Positions 43,686 through 54,658 are shown, numbered from the stretch's first letter. The stretch is DNA of 64,000 bases from Virgifigura deserti (GCA_003576685.1 QOZR01000001.1:372001-436000); one strand, 5' to 3'. Program-made: numbers and translations. The notes: a model not told the origin generated them from the sequence alone.

Positions 43686-43689
43686 GGCG

Positions 43690-45291
<1,602 letters not shown>

Positions 45292-45335
45292 CGAGACGCT
45301 GTCTCCATTTGCTGGGAACGCCTGGACCGGACCGG

Positions 45336-45360
45336 GGAACGAACCGGGGCGGCACGGGTT
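45336..45360 (+). promoter_or_regulatory. EcfG-type stress promoter candidate for the PfpI gene
   Basis: GGAAC at 45336-45340 and GTT at 45358-45360 are separated by exactly 17 bases. The element ends 41 bases before ATG 45402. It is the third such element with the same spacer and start distance in the window. Confidence 0.5.
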
Positions 45361-45401
45361 GAATCGCTCAGGGAATCCATCAGATCGAATGGAGGTACAC
45401 A

Positions 45402-45965
45402 ATGCCAAAGCTGGATGGCAAGAAAGTCGCGATTCTCGCGACCGACGGATTCGAGCAGTCCGAGCTGACGGAGCCGAAGAAGCGCCTCGAGCAGGAAGGT
45501 GCAACTACCCAAGTCATTGCCCCGAAAACCGGTCAGATCCGCGGCTGGAACCACACGGACTGGGGCGACAGCGTCGACGTCGATGTCCCGCTCGACAGCG
45601 CCCAAATCGGGGACTACGACGCGCTGGTTCTTCCCGGCGGCGTCATCAACCCGGACAAGCTGCGCACGGTTGATCGCGCCGTCTCCTTCGTCCGCGAATT
45701 CTTCCAGAGCGGCAAGCCCGTTGCCGCGATCTGCCACGGCCCTTGGATGCTGGTCGAAGCGGGCGTCATCCGCGGCTGCCGTGCGACGTCCTATCACTCG
45801 ATCAGGACCGACATGAAGAATGCCGGCGCCGATTGGGTGGATCAGGAGGTCGTCACCGACAAGGGGCTGGTGACCAGTCGTAGCCCCGACGATCTGGAGG
45901 CGTTCTGCCGGAAGCTGGTCGAGGAGATCGCCGAAGGCAAGCATGAGCAACGCAAGGTCGCGTGA
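45402..45965 (+). CDS. DJ-1/PfpI-family protein (deglycase or protease-like)
   Basis: The 187-residue protein has the family nucleophile C111 in AAICHGPW, next to H112, and the conserved Glu in DGFEQSE near residue 18. PfpI/YhbO-type proteins protect cells from oxidative, heat and carbonyl stress, and some act as glyoxalases or deglycases. GGAGG precedes ATG 45402. It is divergent from prfC. The stress-type promoter element fits the family. Confidence 0.88.
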   Translation: MPKLDGKKVAILATDGFEQSELTEPKKRLEQEGATTQVIAPKTGQIRGWNHTDWGDSVDVDVPLDSAQIGDYDALVLPGGVINPDKLRTVDRAVSFVREFFQSGKPVAAICHGPWMLVEAGVIRGCRATSYHSIRTDMKNAGADWVDQEVVTDKGLVTSRSPDDLEAFCRKLVEEIAEGKHEQRKVA

Positions 45966-45996
45966 TGTTGTGATCGATTGCTCTGGTTCTGCTTCA

Positions 45997-46072
45997 TTGT
46001 CACCCCCGGGCTTGACTCGGGGGTCCAGGCCGCCGGCTCTGGGTGCCCGGGTCAAGCCCGGGCATGACAAAA
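45997..46072. repeat. Inverted pair of a palindromic repeat family, locus 1
   Basis: Two copies of a GC-rich palindromic unit face each other: TTGTCAcccCCGGGCTTGAC... on the plus strand and its near reverse complement ending ...CCGGGCATGACAA. The core CGGGCTTGACCCGG is shared with locus 2 at 52581-52677. It lies just after the PfpI stop. Its form is that of a REP-like extragenic repeat. Confidence 0.7.
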
Positions 46073-46094
46073 CAGAAGGCGCTGATCCAGAAAG

Positions 46095-46337
46095 CTACGA
46101 GAACGCCTTGTAGCCGATGATCGTGAAGGTGTCCTTGATGCCCGGCAGGGTCTGCAGCTGCTCCGTGACGAAGCGGCCGATATCCATCCCGTCCGGGAGA
46201 AAGCATTTCACGAGAAGATCGTATTGGCCGGAGGTCGAATGCACCTCCGACACCTGCTCGATCGTCTGGACCGCTGCATCGGCAACTTCGTAGGCTCGAC
46301 CGAGATCGCACTTCACCATTACGAAGATCGTCTGCAT
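46095..46337 (-). CDS. Stand-alone Lrp/AsnC ligand-binding (RAM) domain protein
   Basis: The 80-residue protein is the alpha-beta ligand domain of Lrp/AsnC regulators (VMVKCDLGRAYEVADAAVQ, then VHSTSGQYDLLVKCFL) without a DNA-binding part. Such domains form ring-like oligomers that sense amino acids. Without a helix-turn-helix it may modulate a full Lrp protein or act as a small-molecule-binding protein. It follows the DEAD-box gene by 37 bases on the same strand. ATG 46337 is chosen because the domain starts there. Confidence 0.82.
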   Translation of the reverse strand: MQTIFVMVKCDLGRAYEVADAAVQTIEQVSEVHSTSGQYDLLVKCFLPDGMDIGRFVTEQLQTLPGIKDTFTIIGYKAFS

Positions 46338-46374
46338 CGCGGTTCGCTCCGTCGCCCGTTTCTTTCCCTTTGCC

Positions 46375-47922
46375 TTACGCCGTCTTGCGCGCGTCGGCGG
46401 CCTTTCGCTCCGGCAAATAGGCGCGGACCGAGCGGCGCAGGAAATTCGGCATATGGTCGCCGAAGGCGAGGACGGGCGTGTCGTTGTCGTCCTCCGTTCG
46501 GCGTCCGCGCCGGTCCCGCTGCTTGGTTTCCCGCTGTTTGGCTTCCTGTTGTTTGGCTTCCTGCTGCTTGGCTTCCTGCTTCGGGGATCGGTCGCTCGTC
46601 GCTTTGTCGCGAGCCGGCTGCCGTCGCGTCCGCTTCTCCGGTGCGGCTGTGGCGGCATCCTCCGCCGGTGCTGCCGGTAAGGCGTCGTCTTTGGCCGCCT
46701 TCTCGCTCCGGCGCTTGGGCTTCTCCGAAGTTGCCGCTTTCTTTTGGCTGCTGCGGCGACCGCGTCGCCGGCGGTCGTCGCCTTCCTCGAACTCCAGCGA
46801 GTCCATGCCCTCGATCTCGATCCGCGGGATCTCCTTGCCGATCAACGCATTGATGGCTTCGACGAACTTCCCGTCCGACGGTGTCGCCAGCGTGAAGGCG
46901 CGGCCCTCGCGTCCGGCGCGCCCGGTGCGACCAATCCGATGGACATAATCCTCGGCATGGATCGGGACGTCGAAATTGAAGACATGGCTGAGAGCGATAA
47001 TGTCGAGGCCGCGGGCGGCCACGTCGCTGGCGACCAGCAGCGTGATCTCGTCGCGCTTGAATTTCTCCAGGGTTTCAGTTCGCATCGACTGCGACAGATC
47101 ACCATGGAGAGCCGCAGCACTGAAGCCGTGGCGGGTCAGCGACTTGTGCAGGATATCGACGTCCCGCTTCCGATTGCAGAAGATAAGGGCGTTCTTGATC
47201 TGCTCGGTGCCGATCAGACGGCGCAGGGCCTCGCGCTTCTCCCGCTCGTCGACGATCGCGATCCCCTGGGTCACCGTGGTGGCCGGCGAGGCGGGCGGGG
47301 CGACCGTGATCTCCTTCGGGTTCATCAGAAAGGCGTCCGCCAGCCGGCGAATCTCCGGCGGCATCGTCGCCGAGAAGAACAGGGTCTGCCGGATCTTCGG
47401 CAGCAGCGAGACGATGCGCTCGACATCGGGAATGAAGCCCATGTCCAGCATGCGGTCGGCCTCGTCGATGACCAGCGTCCTGACATCGCTCATCAGGATC
47501 TTGCCGCGTTCGAACAGGTCGATCAGCCGACCCGGCGTGGCGATCAGCACATCCACTCCACGATCGAGCCGCTTCTCCTGGTCGGTGAAGGACTCGCCGC
47601 CGATCAGGAGGGCCATGTTGAGCTTGTGGTACTTGCCGTACAGCTCGAAATTCTCGGCCACCTGGGCGGCCAACTCCCGGGTCGGTTCCAGGATCAGCGA
47701 GCGCGGCATACGCGCCTTGGCTCGGCCAGCGGCCAGAATTTCGATCATCGGCAGGGTGAAGGAGGCCGTTTTTCCGGTCCCCGTCTGCGCGCAACCGAGA
47801 ACGTCGCGGCCCATCAAGACGATGGGGATGGCCTGAGACTGAATCGGTGTGGGTTTGGTGTAGCCTACGTCGCCAATGGCCCGTAGGAGTTCGGGGCTGA
47901 GCCCCAGATCGTCAAATGTCAT
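46375..47922 (-). CDS. DEAD-box ATP-dependent RNA helicase, RhlE-like, with a repeat-bearing basic tail
   Basis: The 515-residue enzyme has AQTGTGKT at 45-52, DEAD at 153-156, the SAT motif and the HRIGRTGRAG block, giving a complete helicase core of about 380 residues. The remaining C-terminal tail is rich in Lys, Arg, Glu and Ala, with a five-residue motif KQQEA repeated several times. Such tails tether the enzyme to RNA or to the degradosome. ATG 47922 is used because MTFDDLGL begins the Q-motif region. Confidence 0.9.
   Translation of the reverse strand: MTFDDLGLSPELLRAIGDVGYTKPTPIQSQAIPIVLMGRDVLGCAQTGTGKTASFTLPMIEILAAGRAKARMPRSLILEPTRELAAQVAENFELYGKYHKLNMALLIGGESFTDQEKRLDRGVDVLIATPGRLIDLFERGKILMSDVRTLVIDEADRMLDMGFIPDVERIVSLLPKIRQTLFFSATMPPEIRRLADAFLMNPKEITVAPPASPATTVTQGIAIVDEREKREALRRLIGTEQIKNALIFCNRKRDVDILHKSLTRHGFSAAALHGDLSQSMRTETLEKFKRDEITLLVASDVAARGLDIIALSHVFNFDVPIHAEDYVHRIGRTGRAGREGRAFTLATPSDGKFVEAINALIGKEIPRIEIEGMDSLEFEEGDDRRRRGRRSSQKKAATSEKPKRRSEKAAKDDALPAAPAEDAATAAPEKRTRRQPARDKATSDRSPKQEAKQQEAKQQEAKQRETKQRDRRGRRTEDDNDTPVLAFGDHMPNFLRRSVRAYLPERKAADARKTA
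46519..46580 (-). repeat. 15-base tandem repeat in the helicase tail
   Basis: About four units of the form CTGCTTGGCTTCCTG (plus strand) are arranged head to tail and encode the KQQEA pentapeptide array of the DEAD-box tail. The unit copies differ by one to three bases. Length variation by slippage is plausible and would leave the frame intact. Confidence 0.75.
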
Positions 47923-48100
47923 GCTATCCAGTGCGGGCAAAGATAAAAGGAAACACAAAAAGAGCCGCCGCCCGGCACCAACGGCTTCAGTCCTGCGGAG
48001 ATATAGGGACTAATGCCATTCTGTCAATGAGTTCGTCCGTTACTATTCCATTAACGCAGAGATCGCAGCGTCATTTCCCGGCCGGTTTTCAGCCCGGCCT

Positions 48101-48685
48101 TCAGCAGGGCGGCATGCATCTATCGGGCCGGAGCTCCGGATTCTGCGGCGGAAAGAGGCGGGCCGTCGCCAGCTGGATGAAGTCGCGGAAGGCCGGATCG
48201 TCGGCGCCGGAGATGTCTTCCAGCTCTGCCGACAGGAAGGTTAACGGGCTCGACCCCCGGCAGAACGCGGCCAGAAGCCGGACGTCGCCGATCGCCCCGC
48301 TGGTCCCTTTGGGCGGTTCGACCGCCGCCGGACCGCCGCCGCAGACCACCGACCCGTTGCTCGCCCGCGGCCCGTTGAAGATCATGCGCACGCGATAGGG
48401 CTCCACGGTCGCGTCGGATCGTGTCGGGTTGAACCGGAGGCGCGGCCCGAAATGCGAGCCTTCCATATATGACGTCACCGCCGCCTCGAATTCCGGCTGC
48501 GGCGACCCGAAGGGATTTCCGACGATCTCGGTCAGCATGTCGCCGCGACCGGCGACATAGCTGAGGTCGGTGACTCTGTAAGAGGTGTCGGTCCGGGCAT
48601 GATGAATAGTACTGGGCGTACCGGCGCAACCGGTAAGTCCCAGCGTCGCAATCACGGCCAGCATCGAGGCGACTCGTGGCGTCAT
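48101..48685 (-). CDS. Hypothetical lipoprotein
   Basis: The 194-residue protein starts with a lipoprotein signal: MTPRVASMLAVIATLGLTGC, lipobox LTGC with Cys20. The mature part has no motif I recognise. A Cys in VCGGGP and two near the C-terminus (RCMPPC) could form disulphides in the periplasm. It lies between parE and the helicase gene on the same strand, with gaps too wide for strict coupling. Its function is unknown. Confidence 0.75.
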   Translation of the reverse strand: MTPRVASMLAVIATLGLTGCAGTPSTIHHARTDTSYRVTDLSYVAGRGDMLTEIVGNPFGSPQPEFEAAVTSYMEGSHFGPRLRFNPTRSDATVEPYRVRMIFNGPRASNGSVVCGGGPAAVEPPKGTSGAIGDVRLLAAFCRGSSPLTFLSAELEDISGADDPAFRDFIQLATARLFPPQNPELRPDRCMPPC

Positions 48686-48787
48686 GAGATCAAGATTGCG
48701 CGGCGAAGCGGCAGTTTCAATAGGCCCGGTGACACCCAGCTGTCGGAAGCAGCGAGAATTGCTCGCCGACGCTCTCACGCGTCCCTG

Positions 48788-50782
48788 TCACACATCAATA
48801 TCGCTTACGAAGCGGGCGTTCTCCTGGATGAAGGAATAACGCAGCTCGGGCTTGCGACCCATCAGGCTTTCCACCAAGTCGGCCGTTCGCCTTGCTTCGG
48901 TCCGCTCGTCCTCGTCGCTGCCATAGCGATTGGGGATGCGGACCTGCAGCAACGTCCGCTTCGCCGGGTCCATCGTCGTTTCCTTGAGCTGAGTCGCCGG
49001 CATCTCGCCCAAGCCCTTGAAGCGGCTGATCTCGATCTTGCCGCGGCCCTTGAAGGCCGTCGTCATCAGCTGGTCCTTGTGGGCGTCGTCCCGCGCATAG
49101 ATGGAGGTTCCGCCCTGGGTCAGCCGGTAGAGCGGCGGCAGGGCCAGGAACAGGCGCCCATTCTCGATCAGGCCGGGCATCTCGCGATAGAAGAAGGTCA
49201 TCAGGAGCGAGGCGATATGGGCGCCGTCGACATCGGCGTCGGTCATGATGATGACCCGCTCATAGCGCAGCTTGTCGGCGCTGAACTTGTCCCGGGTGCC
49301 GCAGCCGAGCGCCTGGATCAGATCGACCAGCTCTTGATTGCCCTTGAGCTTGTCGGCGGACGCGCTGGCGACGTTCAGGATCTTGCCGCGAAGCGGCAGA
49401 ACTGCCTGGGTATCACGGTTGCGCGCCTGCTTGGCCGAGCCGCCCGCCGAATCGCCCTCGACGAGGAAGATCTCGGTACCGACGGCCGCGTTGCGGGTGC
49501 AGTCCGCGAGCTTGCCGGGCAGGCGCAGCTTGCGGGTCGCGGTCTTGCGGCTGAGTTCCTTGTCCTGGCGACGGCGCAAGCGCTCCTCGGCCCGCTCGAC
49601 GACATACTCCAACAGGTCGCGCGCCCGCTCCGGGTCACCCGTGAGCCAGTGGTCGAAATGGTCCTTGATCGAGGCCTCGACCAGGCGCGCTGCTTCCGCT
49701 GAGGCAAGCTTCTCCTTGGTCTGCCCCTGGAACTGCGGCTCGCGGATGAAGACCGACAGCAACAGCGAGGCCGTGCCGACGATGTCGTCCGCCGTGACCT
49801 GGGCGACCTTACGGTTGCCAATCATCTCGCCATAGGCCTTGAGCGAGCGCGCGAGGCCGGTGCGCAGGCCCGTCTCGTGGGTGCCGCCCTCGGGCGTCGG
49901 AACGGTGTTGCAGTAGGAATTGAAGAACCCGTCGCCCTCGACCGGCCAGTTGATCGCCCATTCGACGCGGCCGCGCTCGTCGGGAAAGGTCGCCTCGCCG
50001 AAGAACGGCGTGGCCGTCACCGTCTTGCGGCCGTTCTGACTCGCGCTCAGGAAGTCGAGCAGGCCGCCCGGAAAGTGGAAGGTGTCCTTCGCCGGCGTCT
50101 GGTCTTTATCGGCGATCAGCTTCGGGTCGCAGATCCAGCGGATCTCGACGCCCCGGAAGAGATAGGCTTTGGAGCGCGCCATCCGATAGAGCCGCTCCGG
50201 CCGAAAGACGGTGCCGGCGCCGAAGATCTGCGGATCCGGATGAAAGCGGATCGCCGTGCCGCGGCGGTTCTGTGCTGCGCTTTGCTGGCGCAGCTTGGAC
50301 GCGGGTTTGCCGCAGGAATATTTCTGCGTGAAGAGCTGCCGGTCGCGCGTCACCTCGACGGTCAGGGAATCGGCCAGGGCGTTGACGACCGACAGGCCGA
50401 CGCCGTGCAACCCGCCCGAAGTCGTATAGGCCTTGCCGCCGAACTTGCCGCCGGAGTGGAGTGTGGTGAGAATCACCTCCAGCGCCGACTTGTTCTTGAA
50501 TTTGGGATGCGGATCGGTCGGGATGCCGCGGCCATTGTCGCGGACCGTCACGCAACCTTCGGCATCGAGCTCCAGCTCGATCCGGGTCGCATGACCGGCG
50601 ACGGCCTCGTCCATGGCGTTGTCGAGCAGCTCCGCGACCAGATGGTGCAGTGCCCGCTCGTCGGTGCCGCCGATATACATGCCGGGCCGCCGGCGCACCG
50701 GCTCAAGCCCCTCAAGAACCTCGATATCCTTGGCCGAATAGCCGTTGCTCTTGTGCGCGACGTTCTGAAACAGGTCTGTCAT
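48788..50782 (-). CDS. parE: DNA topoisomerase IV subunit B
   Basis: The 664-residue protein has the GHKL ATPase residues (ELLDNAMDEAV, DNGRGIP, GGLHGVG) and the TOPRIM part EGDSAGGSAKQARNRD with a later DADVDGAHI. This is the type II topoisomerase B layout, and the length is that of ParE, shorter than GyrB. Topoisomerase IV separates daughter chromosomes. The partner parC is not in the window. ATG 50782 is used. Confidence 0.93.
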   Translation of the reverse strand: MTDLFQNVAHKSNGYSAKDIEVLEGLEPVRRRPGMYIGGTDERALHHLVAELLDNAMDEAVAGHATRIELELDAEGCVTVRDNGRGIPTDPHPKFKNKSALEVILTTLHSGGKFGGKAYTTSGGLHGVGLSVVNALADSLTVEVTRDRQLFTQKYSCGKPASKLRQQSAAQNRRGTAIRFHPDPQIFGAGTVFRPERLYRMARSKAYLFRGVEIRWICDPKLIADKDQTPAKDTFHFPGGLLDFLSASQNGRKTVTATPFFGEATFPDERGRVEWAINWPVEGDGFFNSYCNTVPTPEGGTHETGLRTGLARSLKAYGEMIGNRKVAQVTADDIVGTASLLLSVFIREPQFQGQTKEKLASAEAARLVEASIKDHFDHWLTGDPERARDLLEYVVERAEERLRRRQDKELSRKTATRKLRLPGKLADCTRNAAVGTEIFLVEGDSAGGSAKQARNRDTQAVLPLRGKILNVASASADKLKGNQELVDLIQALGCGTRDKFSADKLRYERVIIMTDADVDGAHIASLLMTFFYREMPGLIENGRLFLALPPLYRLTQGGTSIYARDDAHKDQLMTTAFKGRGKIEISRFKGLGEMPATQLKETTMDPAKRTLLQVRIPNRYGSDEDERTEARRTADLVESLMGRKPELRYSFIQENARFVSDIDV

Positions 50783-50904
50783 GAATGGAGATCGGATGAG
50801 AACAATTGGAGAACTCCATTATAGGAGAGCCGACTCCCCTGTTCAAGTATCTGCGTTAAGGATAAAAGGCCCAACAACATGTTGTGATCCTCAGGAGTTG
50901 CCCG

Positions 50905-51294
50905 ATGTCCGATAGCCCTTCACCGGGGAACCGCGAGCCGGCGCTTCGGACCGTTGCGATGCCCGCCGACGCCAATCCCAACGGCGATATCTTCGGCGGC
51001 TGGCTGATGGCGCAGATGGACCTGGCGGGTAGCGTCGTGGCCGTCCGGCGGGCGCGGGGCCGCGTGGTCACGGTCGCGGTCGAGGCGATGAGCTTCCATC
51101 GCCCGGTGATGGTCGGAGACCTGGTCAGTTGCTATGCGCATGTCGTGCGGATCGGCCGCACATCGCTCACCGTCGAGATCGACACCTGGGTCGAACGCCT
51201 CGGAAGCGTCACGGAAAAGGTGACGGAGGGCGTCTTCACCTATGTTGCCGTCGATGCCGACGGGCAGCCGCGCCCGGTATCGGTCGCGCCGTGA
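50905..51294 (+). CDS. Acyl-CoA thioesterase, hotdog fold (YciA-like)
   Basis: The 129-residue protein matches YciA/BACH-type thioesterases. NPNGDIFGGWLMAQMDLAGS holds the catalytic Asp and the CoA contact, and VTVAVEAMSFHRPVMVGD is the second half of the hotdog helix-sheet. It hydrolyses acyl-CoA esters. CAGGAG precedes ATG 50905. It is divergent from parE with a 122-base gap. Confidence 0.88.
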   Translation: MSDSPSPGNREPALRTVAMPADANPNGDIFGGWLMAQMDLAGSVVAVRRARGRVVTVAVEAMSFHRPVMVGDLVSCYAHVVRIGRTSLTVEIDTWVERLGSVTEKVTEGVFTYVAVDADGQPRPVSVAP

Positions 51295-51462
51295 GGCCGC
51301 ACAGCCTGCCGCCAGGGCGTGGCTAAGGAAATTCTCGTCAAACAAGATCCCAGCTTTTTCATCGTTTACAAGAAGACCTCCCGCATTATGAGTTCGGCCT
51401 TCGTTAAGATTTTCCATCTAACGTCGGGCGATCGATCATGATTTTCGGATTGCCCCGCGCCG

Positions 51463-52047
51463 ATGCGTTTTTCCGCCAAGCTTGTCTGCATTATTAGCCT
51501 TTGCCTTGTTTCCGCCTGTGCCCAGCGCGGCGGAGAAGATATGGCGGTCTACACGCCATCGACACCCGTTCCCGCCCCGGAACCGCAATCGCCGTCTTCG
51601 CCGGCCGTTTCCGAGCCGACCTTCGCCGAGACGCCGATTCCCCCACTGGCGAACGTTTCGGCCGAGGGCAAGCGTTGCCTCGCCCAGGCGATCTATTTCG
51701 AAGCCCGCGGCGAGTCGCTGTCCGGGCGGATGGCCGTCGCCGCCGTCGTTCTGAACCGGGTACGGCACGAGAAGTTTCCGGATACCCTCTGCGGCGTGGT
51801 GCGCCAGGGCGGCGAGGACCCGTCCAAGGGCTGCCAGTTCGCCTGGTGGTGCGACGGAAGGAGCGACGTACCCACCGAGCCCAGGGCTTGGGTCGATGCC
51901 CAGCGCCTCGCTCGCGAGATGGTCGCGGGCCTGCATCCGGACCTGACCGACGGCGCCCTGTTCTTCCATCACCACTCGATAACTCCATACTGGATGCACC
52001 GGCTGCACCAGACCGCGGAAATCGACCAGCACTACTTCTATCGTTAA
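51463..52047 (+). CDS. Cell wall hydrolase (SleB family) with lipoprotein-type signal
   Basis: The 194-residue protein has a signal with lipobox LVSAC (Cys near residue 19), a Pro/Ser/Glu-rich spacer, and the SleB-type hydrolase domain: AIYFEARGESLSGRMAVAAV with the catalytic Glu, then CQFAWWCDG and late HHHSITPYW. It would cut peptidoglycan glycan strands at the inner face of the outer membrane. ATG 51463 begins the signal directly. Confidence 0.87.
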   Translation: MRFSAKLVCIISLCLVSACAQRGGEDMAVYTPSTPVPAPEPQSPSSPAVSEPTFAETPIPPLANVSAEGKRCLAQAIYFEARGESLSGRMAVAAVVLNRVRHEKFPDTLCGVVRQGGEDPSKGCQFAWWCDGRSDVPTEPRAWVDAQRLAREMVAGLHPDLTDGALFFHHHSITPYWMHRLHQTAEIDQHYFYR

Positions 52048-52137
52048 AAGCGCGCGGAACGGTTCAGACCTCCGCCGCGTTTGCCCCCACGGCATGCGAC
52101 GCCGACCACCGGCGCCGCACAGACCGAGGGGATAGAG

Positions 52138-52539
52138 ATGACGTTGTTCCGAGGCGCCGCGGCAGCGGTCGCTGCGTGTTTGATTTTCACCGCCTCATGC
52201 ACCACCCAGAAGCAGACGGAAGGTGGGGCCGCCCCGGCGCAGGTGGTGGAGACGGAGGAGGGGCCGGTTCTCGCCACGGGGGCGGGGCTGACCCTCTACA
52301 TCTATGAGGATGATGAACCGGGAGTGTCGAACTGCACCGCCGAGTGCGCCGAAATTTGGTCGCCCTTCACGGCGTCAGGCGATGCGGAGGCCGCGGGCGA
52401 ATGGAGCGTGATCACGCGCCCGGACGGGGGCAAGCAGTGGGCCTATAACGGTTATCCGCTCTACACCTGGATAGAGGATCAGCAGCCCGGCGACATCAGG
52501 GGTGCCGACATTCCCGAATGGCAGATCGCAAGGCCGTAG
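52138..52539 (+). CDS. Small lipoprotein of the Yx(FWY)xxD repeat family
   Basis: The 133-residue protein has a lipoprotein signal (lipobox ending TASC at about residue 21) and two characteristic tracts: TLYIYEDDEPGVSNC and YPLYTWIEDQQPGD. These are the Y-x-(FWY)-x2-D pattern of COG4315-type secreted lipoproteins, whose function is unknown. The two Cys in CTAEC may form a disulphide. A loose GGAAC-18-GTT element lies at 52056-52081, less convincing than the three exact ones. Confidence 0.82.
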   Translation: MTLFRGAAAAVAACLIFTASCTTQKQTEGGAAPAQVVETEEGPVLATGAGLTLYIYEDDEPGVSNCTAECAEIWSPFTASGDAEAAGEWSVITRPDGGKQWAYNGYPLYTWIEDQQPGDIRGADIPEWQIARP

Positions 52540-52580
52540 ATTACGGCGGCTTTCGAGTCGTTTTGCCGTCGCCACTTTCC

Positions 52581-52677
52581 GTGTTATTGCCGGGCTTGAC
52601 CCGGCAATCCAGGAAAACCGGCTTAGATCGTGCCTTGTGACTCCTAGATGCCCGGGTCAAGTCCGGGCATGACAAAG
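52581..52677. repeat. Inverted pair of a palindromic repeat family, locus 2
   Basis: This is the second intergenic pair: GCCGGGCTTGACCCGGCAATCC on the plus strand (in two parts around the central TTGAC) and, about 35 bases later, an inverted copy ending CCGGGCATGACAA. The core and flanks match locus 1. The pair lies in the 215-base gap between the lipoprotein and glnA. Confidence 0.7.
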
Positions 52678-52718
52678 GACAGCCACCAAACGCATCCGGA
52701 ACTCGCTTCTGAACAATA

Positions 52719-52741
52719 GGGGCGGGTTTCAAACCCGCCCC
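52719..52741 (-). terminator. glnA terminator hairpin
   Basis: GGGGCGGGTTT at 52719-52729 and its perfect complement at 52731-52741 form a strong stem 14 bases beyond the glnA stop. On the minus strand a weak T-rich stretch (TATTGTT) follows. Confidence 0.75.
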
Positions 52742-52754
52742 GTAAATCAAAAGC

Positions 52755-54164
52755 TTATACGCTGTAATACAGCTTGAACTCGATCGGGTGCGGGGAGTGC
52801 TCGTATTGGTAGACCTCCTCCCACTTCAGCTCGAGATAGCTGTTGATCAGGTCGTCGGTGAAGACATCGCCCTTCTTCAGAAAGGCGTTGTCGTTTTCCA
52901 ACGAGGTGATCGCCTCGCGGAGCGAGCCGCAGACGGTCGGCACTTCCTTCAGTTCCTCCGGCGGCAGGTCGTAGAGGTTCTTGTCCATCGCATCGCCGGG
53001 GTGAATCCGGTTCTCGATCCCGTCCAGGCCGGCCATCAGCATGGCCGCGAAGGCGAGATAGGGATTGGCCGTCGGATCGGGGAACCGCACCTCGACGCGC
53101 TTGCCTTTCGGGCTCGCGACATAGGGAATGCGGCAGGAAGCCGAGCGATTGCGCGAGGAGTAGGCGAGGAGAACCGGCGCCTCGAACCCGGGGATCAGCC
53201 GCTTATAGCTGTTGGTCGACGGGTTGGTGAAGGCGTTGAGGGCCTTCGCATGGCGGATGATGCCACCGATGTAATAGAGCGCCGTCTCCGACAAATCGGC
53301 GTAGCCATTGCCCGCGAACAGCGGCTGCTCGCCCTTCCAGATCGACTGGTGGACATGCATCCCCGAACCGTTGTCGCCCTTCACCGGCTTCGGCATGAAA
53401 GTCGCCGTCTTGCCGTAGGAATGGGCGACGTTGTGGACCACATATTTGTAGATCTGCATGTGGTCGGCGCAACGCACCAGCGTGTTGAACTTGATGCCGA
53501 GCTCATGCTGGCTCGGCGCGACCTCGTGATGGTGCTTCTCGATATCGACGCCCATCTCGCCCATCACGGTCAGCATCTCGGCGCGGAGGTCGCCGCCGGA
53601 ATCGACGGGCGCCACCGGGAAATAGCCGCCTTTGACCGGCGGCCGGTGCCCGTGATTGCCCTCGTCGAGCTTCCGCCCCGACATCTGGGGATCCTCGTCC
53701 GAATTGAGCTCGAAGAAGCTCCGGTTCATCGACACTTCATAGCGGACGTCGTCGAAGACGAAGAACTCGGCTTCCGGTCCGACGAACACCGTGTCGCCGA
53801 TCCCGGTGCTCTTCAGATAGCTTTCGGCGTTCTTCGCGACGGAGCGGGGGTCGCGCGTATAGCTCTGCCCGGTCATCGGCTCCAGGACGTCGCAAAAGAT
53901 GATCAGCGAGGTCTGCGCCGCGAAGGGGTCCAGGACCGCCGTATCGCAGTCCGGCTGCAGGATCATGTCGGATTCGTTGATCGCCTTCCAGCCGGCGATC
54001 GACGAGCCGTCGAACATGACGCCTTCGGTCAGCATATCCTCATCCACCGTTTTCACCGCGTGGGCCAGATGCTGCCACTTGCCGCGCGGATCGGTGAACC
54101 GGAAATCGACGTACTTGACGTCGTGCTCTTTGATCATCGAAAGAACTTTTTTAGGGTCGGACAT
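52755..54164 (-). CDS. glnA: Glutamine synthetase type I
   Basis: The 469-residue enzyme has exactly the usual GSI length. It shows FDGSSIAGW, the ATP-binding [16 protein letters not shown] region, and the adenylylation tyrosine Y398 in [10 protein letters not shown]. It makes glutamine from glutamate and ammonia as a dodecamer. The start MSDPKKVL at 54164 follows close relatives; an ATG 9 bases upstream (54173) is possible. It follows glnB by 78 bases and shares its sigma-54 promoter. Confidence 0.96.
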   Translation of the reverse strand: MSDPKKVLSMIKEHDVKYVDFRFTDPRGKWQHLAHAVKTVDEDMLTEGVMFDGSSIAGWKAINESDMILQPDCDTAVLDPFAAQTSLIIFCDVLEPMTGQSYTRDPRSVAKNAESYLKSTGIGDTVFVGPEAEFFVFDDVRYEVSMNRSFFELNSDEDPQMSGRKLDEGNHGHRPPVKGGYFPVAPVDSGGDLRAEMLTVMGEMGVDIEKHHHEVAPSQHELGIKFNTLVRCADHMQIYKYVVHNVAHSYGKTATFMPKPVKGDNGSGMHVHQSIWKGEQPLFAGNGYADLSETALYYIGGIIRHAKALNAFTNPSTNSYKRLIPGFEAPVLLAYSSRNRSASCRIPYVASPKGKRVEVRFPDPTANPYLAFAAMLMAGLDGIENRIHPGDAMDKNLYDLPPEELKEVPTVCGSLREAITSLENDNAFLKKGDVFTDDLINSYLELKWEEVYQYEHSPHPIEFKLYYSV

Positions 54165-54242
54165 TCTTTTCATTCCCAGGGTCGGCCGAGGGTCGGTCGA
54201 CGGTTTCAGAGACCGGGCGGTATGGACCCGGAAAGCATTGGA

Positions 54243-54632
<390 letters not shown>

Positions 54633-54642
54633 TTAAAGTGTA

Positions 54643-54658
54643 CGCAAGCCCCGTGCCA
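54643..54658 (-). promoter_or_regulatory. Sigma-54 promoter of glnB-glnA
   Basis: Reading the minus strand, TGGCAC-5-TTGC fits the -24/-12 consensus of sigma-54 exactly. Transcription should start about 50 bases before glnB. This predicts NtrC-dependent induction on nitrogen limitation. I could not find a clear NtrC site upstream by eye. Confidence 0.75.

Noticed and set aside
45997..46072. Rho-independent terminator for the PfpI gene
   Set aside because: The structure is an inverted pair of a repeat that recurs at 52581-52677, and there is no T-tract. A repeat family is the better reading, though it may still affect the transcript end.
52056..52081. Fourth GGAAC/GTT stress promoter before the small lipoprotein gene
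   Set aside because: The spacer is 18 rather than 17 bases and the distance to the start differs from the three exact cases, so it is not counted.
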